From positions 1 through 17,281 of the forward strand of contig DATLOM010000022.1 of assembly GCA_035536185.1 (NCBI GenBank): DNA of 17,281 bases. The letters run 5' to 3'. The DNA is from GCA-2861595 sp035536185 (GTDB lineage Bacteria; Actinomycetota; Acidimicrobiia; Acidimicrobiales; GCA-2861595). Below are positions 13,340-17,281 of the stretch, one piece after another (position 1 is the stretch's first letter; each line of letters opens with the position of its first letter). The notes under the pieces are model-generated. The model was not told where the DNA came from. It did no database searches and saw nothing but the letters and a program-made list of their open reading frames with translations. The translations under genes and the position numbers were made by a program.

Positions 13340-14488
13340 GTGCCGGGCATCCTCAGCCACGAACAGAAGCAGCTTGCCTTTCGACTCCGGGCCCGCGGTT
13401 GGCGGCTCGTGGACATCGCACGCGAAGTCGGCTGCTCTGCGCCGATGGTCGGGCTCATGGTTCGCGACGGGAGGTTCACGAGCGGCATGCCCGACGATTG
13501 GGAGCCCCGACGCGGGTGCCTCAGCATCACTGATCGCGAGGAGATCCTCGTCGGGCTCCGGACCGGCCAGTCGCTGAGTGCGATCGCCCGGAAGATCGAG
13601 CGTTCGGCGTCAACGGTCAGCCGTGAGGTCGCGGTGAACGGCGGCCGGGAGAGCTACTCCGCGTGGAGCGCCCATCAACGAGCTCGCGCAGGCGCGCGTC
13701 GCCCGAAGTCTTGCAAGCTGCGCTCCGGTCGTCTGTGTGACGAGGTGGGCCGCCGGCTGCTCAAGCTGTGGTCGCCCGACGAGATCGCTCGACGCTTACC
13801 GTTGGACTTCCCGGACGACCCGGAGATGCGGGTGAGCCACGAGACGATCTACCAGGCGCTGTTCGTGCAGGGCCGAGGCGACCTGCGCCGGGAGCTGGCC
13901 CGATGCCTGCGATCGGGCCGCACCTGCCGCAAGAAGCGAGGCGTCGTCGATCGCCGAGGCCGCATCCCCGGCATGGTCAACATCTCCCAACGACCTGCCG
14001 AGGTCACCGATCGTGCTGTGCCAGGCCACTGGGAGGGCGACCTCATCCTCGGCGAGGGCAGCCGCAGCGCGGTCGGCACCCTGGTCGAGCGCACCACCCG
14101 GCTCGTGCTGTTGCTGCACCTCGGGAACGACCGCTCCGCGGTGAACGTCGAAGCCGCCATGCGCAAGTCCATCGCCACGCTGCCCGACGAGCTGCGCCGC
14201 TCCATCACCTGGGACCAAGGAGCAGAGATGTCCACCCACGCCAGCTTCACCACCGCGACCGGGATTCCGATCTACTTCTGCGACCCCCACGCTCCTTGGC
14301 AACGCGGCTCGAACGAGAACACCAACGGATTGCTGCGCCAGTACCTGCCCAAAGGCACGGACCTCTCGAAGCACTCAGCCGCCGACCTCAAGCGCATCCA
14401 GCGCAGCCTCAACAGCCGTCCCCGCAAGACACTCGGATACCTGACACCATCAGAGGCCTACACGCAGGTCGTTGCGGCCACCGCCTGA
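13340..14488 (+). CDS. IS30-family transposase
   Basis: A 382-aa DDE transposase of usual IS30 length, apparently complete. The N-terminal HTH region holds LSHEQKQLAFRLRARGWRL and a second HTH, SLSAIARKIERSASTVSREV, both typical of the family. Catalytic residues are seen in GHWEGDLILG (Asp), ITWDQGAEM (Asp) and PWQRGSNENTNGLLRQYLP (Glu), ending with SLNSRPRKTLGYLTPSEAY. GTG start; no strong SD, with a hairpin immediately upstream. The stop codon lies within the right terminal repeat. No frameshift or missing motif is visible, so it may be active. Confidence 0.93.
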   Translation: MPGILSHEQKQLAFRLRARGWRLVDIAREVGCSAPMVGLMVRDGRFTSGMPDDWEPRRGCLSITDREEILVGLRTGQSLSAIARKIERSASTVSREVAVNGGRESYSAWSAHQRARAGARRPKSCKLRSGRLCDEVGRRLLKLWSPDEIARRLPLDFPDDPEMRVSHETIYQALFVQGRGDLRRELARCLRSGRTCRKKRGVVDRRGRIPGMVNISQRPAEVTDRAVPGHWEGDLILGEGSRSAVGTLVERTTRLVLLLHLGNDRSAVNVEAAMRKSIATLPDELRRSITWDQGAEMSTHASFTTATGIPIYFCDPHAPWQRGSNENTNGLLRQYLPKGTDLSKHSAADLKRIQRSLNSRPRKTLGYLTPSEAYTQVVAATA

Positions 14489-14518
14489 ACCCGCCCCTGT
14501 AGGAGCTTTCGTCCGTTT

Positions 14519-14538
14519 TGTCCATCCTCTGTCCATCC
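14519..14538 (+). repeat. Short direct repeat TGTCCATCC x2
   Basis: TGTCCATCC occurs at 14519-14527 and 14530-14538 (11-bp period, one helical turn), 23 bp after the IS30 right end. The rest of the 257-bp gap 14489-14745 shows no gene and no orfB remnant. The repeat may be a protein-binding site or slippage. Confidence 0.35.
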
Positions 14539-14718
14539 AGACCGTTCTCATCACCTCGTGAGCACCTACAAAAGCACCTGAGGGGACCTGTCAGACACTG
14601 CGCCGCCATCCACCGAGGTCAGACGCTTGCGAAGATCCTCGTTGAGGCGGCGCCCGACCATCGACAGCGGAGGTTGTAACGCAAGTAGCCACAGCGCGAA
14701 CCCTTAGTCAGGGTGGGT

Positions 14719-14753
14719 GAGACAGTGGAAGCAGAGTGAGAGACAGTGAAAGC
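14719..14753 (+). repeat. Direct repeat GAGACAGTGRAAGC x2 at the start of the two-gene unit
   Basis: GAGACAGTGGAAGC (14719-14732) and GAGACAGTGAAAGC (14740-14753) differ at one base and lie exactly 21 bp apart (two helical turns). The second copy contains the candidate GTG start at 14746. It may be an operator for the following gene pair. Confidence 0.4.
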
Positions 14754-14943
14754 CAGGTGGACTAGAGAAGTGGAGAAGGCCGTGCCGGAGAGCGATGGGC
14801 CCGAAGTCGGTGACAGGCGACGCAAGGGCGATGAGTGGGAATGGTGGGATGGCACGCAGTGGCTGCCTGTACCTCGGCGAATTCCGGGAGGAGCCGGAGC
14901 GGTCAGTGGACAGGTGGAGGCGGACCCCGAGGACAGTGCTTGA
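14746..14943 (+). CDS. Small protein with WWDGTQW motif (DUF2510-like)
   Basis: A 65-aa acidic and tryptophan-containing protein. The segment DEWEWWDGTQWLPVP (about residues 29-43) matches the short WWDGxxW module common at the ends of actinobacterial membrane proteins (DUF2510-like). Its stop TGA (14941-14943) overlaps the ATG of the next gene by one base (TGATG), which indicates translational coupling. The start is uncertain: GTG 14746 gives 65 aa, but GTG 14770 or GTG 14782 (with GGAGAAGG just upstream) are possible. No TM segment. It probably works with the membrane protein encoded next. It could be a detached N-terminal module of that protein. Confidence 0.55.
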   Translation: MKARWTREVEKAVPESDGPEVGDRRRKGDEWEWWDGTQWLPVPRRIPGGAGAVSGQVEADPEDSA

Positions 14944-16094
14944 TGGAGCACAACGAGGACGAGAGCAAGAAGCACAAGAAGAAAGATCAAGGCAAAGAAC
15001 ACGCGCCCGAGGCGGTGCCAGCCGCCGGACCGGAATGGACCCGCCTCGCCAAATCAATCCGTGACAACGCTTCTTGGATCGTCAAGTCATTCGTCGCCAT
15101 ATCAGTCGTGTTAGTAGGAAGTGGCCCTCTCCTCGTCAACCTTGGTGATTTGAAGGCGGACCGAGCCGGAGCCACAGCGTTGGCGGGCGCAACGCTCGCC
15201 TTCTTCGGAATCGGTCTCGTTGTCTGGCAGGTGACGAAGGTGATGGCGCCAGAGTTGACTGATATCGCTGAGTTGACCAGCGACGAGAACACAACGATTT
15301 TGAAGTGGCGTACGCGGCTAGAGGGCAGCCGGGCGGCCCGCCAACTCCACCTACTCGGATTCTCCTCTCTAAACGACCTGCTAGAGGCCAGAGAGAAGGC
15401 GAAGCGGGACCTGGAGGCGAACGCTAAAGATACTCTGGTAGCTGCCCAGCGAGCGCAGGACCCGGTTGCGGGCATCCGGGCCACTCACGTCAAGACTGCA
15501 ACCGACAGTCTGGGCGTTATTGACCGTACTCTCCGTCAATTGCTCGAATGGGCAACATTCGAGACGCTTGCTGCAACTTTTCGGTCCATAAAGAAGTGGG
15601 TGTTTGTCGGCGCCGCGATGACAGCGCTCGGGGCCGCGACATACCTCGGAGCACTGAAGATCGATCCTCCTGGCAAAGATTCCACGACGGAAGGCGCAAA
15701 TGCCGAACCAGCCTCGGGGCGGAGGACAGCGAACCTCGTGTGGAGTGTCACGGAGAACCCAGCAGCGAACGAGCTTCGTAGCGCCTTGGGCCTGAGCGGC
15801 CAGCAATGTGCGCGAACGGCCGTTGAACTACATGGAGGCACTGGCACCGCCAGCAATCCGTGGGACGTAGGCATCCTTCCTAATGCGAGCGATTGCAGTC
15901 TCGTCCGCTTCTCCGTGGCAAGGCCTTTAGCTAGCGTCGCCGAATTCAAGCCGAAAGAGATAAAGGTGATTGCGCTGCTTGACGATTCGTCCAACGAAGA
16001 CCATGTTAATGCGATGATCGTGGTGGGGGCGTGCGTTGTTGCCGCCGCCGGTATCTTTGTCGGTGCCCACATCGCTGGCCGAGCCAGGGTCTGA
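14943..16094 (+). CDS. Four-TM membrane protein of unknown function, C-terminus possibly cut by an IS
   Basis: A 383-aa protein I do not recognise. The Lys/Glu-rich N-terminus (1-40) is cytoplasmic. TM1 is about 44-66, TM2 about 78-98, then a ~118-aa charged helical region (LLEAREKAKRDLEANAKD), TM3 about 217-238, a ~115-aa outer domain with two cysteines (Cys289, Cys318, possible disulfide), and TM4 about 356-378. ATG 14943 is chosen because it overlaps the stop of the preceding small gene and a GAGGA SD-like sequence lies about 11 nt upstream. Codon use differs from the core genes: TTA for Leu57 (15111) and Leu329 (15927), and more A/T-ending codons, suggesting transfer. The stop TGA (16092-16094) is the first triplet of an IS3-type terminus, so the native C-terminus may be lost. 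Confidence 0.7.
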   Translation: MEHNEDESKKHKKKDQGKEHAPEAVPAAGPEWTRLAKSIRDNASWIVKSFVAISVVLVGSGPLLVNLGDLKADRAGATALAGATLAFFGIGLVVWQVTKVMAPELTDIAELTSDENTTILKWRTRLEGSRAARQLHLLGFSSLNDLLEAREKAKRDLEANAKDTLVAAQRAQDPVAGIRATHVKTATDSLGVIDRTLRQLLEWATFETLAATFRSIKKWVFVGAAMTALGAATYLGALKIDPPGKDSTTEGANAEPASGRRTANLVWSVTENPAANELRSALGLSGQQCARTAVELHGGTGTASNPWDVGILPNASDCSLVRFSVARPLASVAEFKPKEIKVIALLDDSSNEDHVNAMIVVGACVVAAAGIFVGAHIAGRARV

Positions 16095-16121
16095 ATCGCA
16101 CCGGGCCTGATGGAGACTCGG
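16092..16121 (+). repeat. IS3-family-type left inverted-repeat end (copy 2)
   Basis: TGAATCGCACCGGG (16092-16105), 6 nt, then GGAGACTC. Compared with the end at 12939 it has one mismatch in the first 14 nt and one in the second block, with identical spacing and orientation. Its first three bases are the stop codon of the four-TM gene. Confidence 0.6.
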
Positions 16122-16189
16122 GTTATTGGTTTTCCAGGTCGTGGTGACGAGGCCCCGGAAAGTGATCCACCAGTTGTGGGAGTTCAACA

Positions 16190-16204
16190 GCCCAGTATCT
16201 GGGC
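16190..16204 (+). promoter_or_regulatory. Hairpin ahead of the IS3 orfA SD
   Basis: GCCCAG-tat-CTGGGC forms a perfect 6-bp stem immediately before AGGAGG (16205-16210), the SD of the orfA starting at 16222. It could block ribosome entry on read-through transcripts, as seen in other IS elements (inference). Confidence 0.4.
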
Positions 16205-16221
16205 AGGAGGAACTGACCACG

Positions 16222-16515
16222 ATGAAGCGACACCGACACACTCCCGAGCAGGTCGTCCGAAAGCTCCGCGAGGGCGACCGGCTGCTCAACGACGGCAAGA
16301 CCCTCACCGAGGTGCTCCGCCACCTCGAGATCGCCGAGGCGACCTGGAACCGCTGGCGCAACCAGTACGGCGGAATGAAGGCAACCGAGGCGAAGCGGCT
16401 CAAGGAACTCGAGGTCGAAAACGGCCGGCTGAAGAAGCTGCTGGCGGAGGCCGAGCTCGACAAGTCGATGCTCAAGGAGTTGGCTGAGGACGCTCCTATA
16501 GATGTCAAGTCATGA
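16222..16515 (+). pseudogene. IS3-family transposase OrfA, C-terminus replaced; orfB missing
   Basis: Starts MKRHRHTPEQVVRKLREGDR, an IS3-type OrfA N-terminus, with HTH region EVLRHLEIAEATWNRWRNQYGG and a leucine-zipper tail LKELEVENGRLKKLLAEAEL ending KSMLKELAE. ATG 16222 is supported by AGGAGG at 16205-16210, though 11 nt away. After LKELAE the family usually ends with a short GNW-like tail; here the frame runs on as DAPIDVKS into foreign sequence. The last 11 bp overlap the 3' end of an IS110-type gene on the other strand. No orfB follows in the window. The element looks cut by insertion of the IS110 unit, and orfB could lie beyond the right edge. Confidence 0.8.
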
Positions 16516-17075
16516 TCGCGGCGTAGTCCGCGCGAAGAGCGGTGAACACCTCCCGGGCCAGGTAACGCTTCAAACACCGGATGATCTCGGCCATGGAGAG
16601 CCCGTCCGCCGTGCGACGGGCTGCATAGGCCTTGGTGCGCTCGCAGTAGCGCAGCCGCACGATGACCGCGATGTGCAGGGCATGGTTGGCCGAGCGGTCT
16701 CCCCCCCGGTGCAGGCGGTGACGGTTCGTCTTGCCCGATGAGGAGGGATCGGCGCTACCCCGCAGAGGTGGGCGAAGGCGCTCTCGGATCGGAGACGGTC
16801 GGGGTTGTCGCCGATGCTGACCAGCAGGGCGCTGGCTCGGGGCCGAGGGCGAACACCGCCGAGGTCGCCGGCGCAGCCCGCTGGGTCAGTGCCGCGAGCT
16901 GACGGTTGAGCTGGCGGGCCTCGACGGCCAGAGCGTCCGCTCGCCGGGCCACCGATCGCAGGGCGAGTTTGAGCGCCTGGGTGGGTTCGTGGAGTCGGGC
17001 CATGTCGGGTCGAAGGCCGACGCACGTCTCCACCAGCTTGATGGTGGAACCACAGCGCAGCTGTGCCCGCAAAGG
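16505..17075 (-). pseudogene. Degraded IS110-family transposase, C-terminal part
   Basis: Read on the minus strand, three successive frames together give an IS110/IS116/IS902 C-terminus. STIKLVETCVGLRPD through RRADALAVEARQLNRQLAAL is in one frame; SALLVSIGDNPDRLRSESAF and AHLCGVAPIP in the next; SSSGKTNRHRLHRG after another shift; and finally NHALHIAVIVRLRYCERTKA, RRTADGLSMAEIIRCLKRYL and AREVFTALRADYAAIMT to a stop at 16505-16507. Three single-base losses explain it: near the GPEPA/SALLV joint, at the APIP/SSSG joint, and in a G-run at HRG-GD. The N-terminal DEDD catalytic half is missing because an ISL3-type element end begins at 17076. Non-functional. Confidence 0.8.
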
Positions 17076-17281
17076 GGCTCTTCGGATTTCAGGGGTGTGA
17101 TCGTCGCGAGACGGGACCAGTTGGGCCGCCCGGCGTAGAGCAGGGTGCGGATCCAATAGTTGCGGAACCGGGAGAATCCGAAGGCGACCCGCTTGATTCG
17201 CTTGCAGGTTGTTCACGGCCTCGGTAGGGGCATTGCTCACCTGGGCGTGATGCCAGGCAGCGATCTGGTCCTTCCAACGGA
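17076..17281 (-). pseudogene. ISL3-family transposase, C-terminal fragment with terminal repeat; runs off window
   Basis: On the minus strand the right edge reads RWKDQIAAWHHAQVSNAPTE then AVNNL, and after a one-base frame change KRIKRVAFGFSRFRNYWIRT, LLYAGRPNWSRLATITP. This is the characteristic ISL3 C-terminus (SNxxTEAVNN, KRVAFGFRxFxNY, LYAGRPNW). On the plus strand, GGCTCTTCGGATTTCAGGGG starting at 17076 looks like an ISL3 terminal inverted repeat (the IS31831 end begins GGCTCTTCCG). The element therefore ends at 17076 and continues beyond the window. The frameshift in this short part suggests the transposase is dead. Confidence 0.75.

Larger units (their letters stand above)
13271..14496 (+). 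mobile_element. IS30-family insertion sequence, about 1.2 kb
   Basis: Bounded by imperfect terminal inverted repeats at 13271-13296 (begins TGGCGGATCCAACCGGTGAG) and 14471-14496 (reverse complement begins GGGCGGGTTCAGGCGGTGGC), identical at 17 of 26 positions. The left end resembles the known IS30 terminus (GATTCAATTGGTCAACGCAA). The right repeat overlaps the end of the transposase gene. No target-site duplication is visible, which fits later rearrangement or an element that has lost its original flank. It cuts into an IS3-type orfA on the left. Confidence 0.75.

Noticed and set aside
12841..13533. A single 230-aa gene through the IS3 orfA region
   Set aside because: The N-terminal part has no family match and the C-terminal part after RRANE reads into the IS30 element out of frame; only the central part is OrfA.
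14497..14745. tRNA or phage attachment site in the gap after the IS30 element
   Set aside because: No cloverleaf or T-loop (GTTCRA) pattern was found, and no integrase is in the window.
15536..16577. Minus-strand frames opposite the four-TM gene and IS3 orfA
   Set aside because: No motifs; the plus-strand genes have SDs, coupling and TM or HTH patterns.

Overview
This 17.3-kb window is high-GC DNA from an actinomycete-like bacterium. A BldD-type regulator with an intact c-di-GMP signature, frequent GTG starts, genes that appear to start leaderless just after a -10 box, and a CIRCE/HrcA-controlled dnaJ all point to Actinomycetota. The KaiBC and PP2C/HATPase content suggests a lineage such as Acidimicrobiia, but that placement is inference.

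Left part (1-10.6 kb, all on +). It opens with the C-terminal part of lepA. A KaiC-like double ATPase, a KaiB-like protein and a PAS-PAS-GAF-PP2C-HATPase signalling protein follow, tightly packed and probably one operon. Next come a two-domain dCTP deaminase, a small His-rich protein with a Lys/Ala tail, and the heat-shock/translation block hrcA-dnaJ-rsmE behind a CIRCE operator. A bldD homologue closes this part. In many bacteria lepA is followed by hemW-hrcA-dnaJ-rsmE, so the Kai module sits inside an otherwise conserved neighbourhood.

Middle (10.6-12.9 kb). A hairpin-rich convergent intergenic region separates bldD from a minus-strand sugar-nucleotide epimerase. The epimerase diverges from a cupredoxin-like lipoprotein gene across a 21-bp gap holding two overlapping -10-like boxes. 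Three copies of a structured, palindrome-bearing repeat follow.

Right part (12.9-17.3 kb) is accessory DNA. It holds a frameshifted IS3-type orfA cut off at an apparently intact IS30-family element; a two-gene unit of unknown function (a small protein with a WWDGTQW motif and a four-TM membrane protein with TTA codons and lower-GC codon use); and a stack of IS3, IS110 and ISL3 remnants, the last running off the window end. The second IS3 end coincides exactly with the stop codon of the membrane protein.

The most noteworthy system is the kaiC-kaiB-phosphatase/ATPase operon. It has no kaiA in view, KaiC carries a Ser-Ser pair at the usual phosphosites, and the third protein looks like a partner-switching (RsbU/RsbW-like) output module. 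That would link a KaiBC oscillator or timer to anti-sigma-type signalling.
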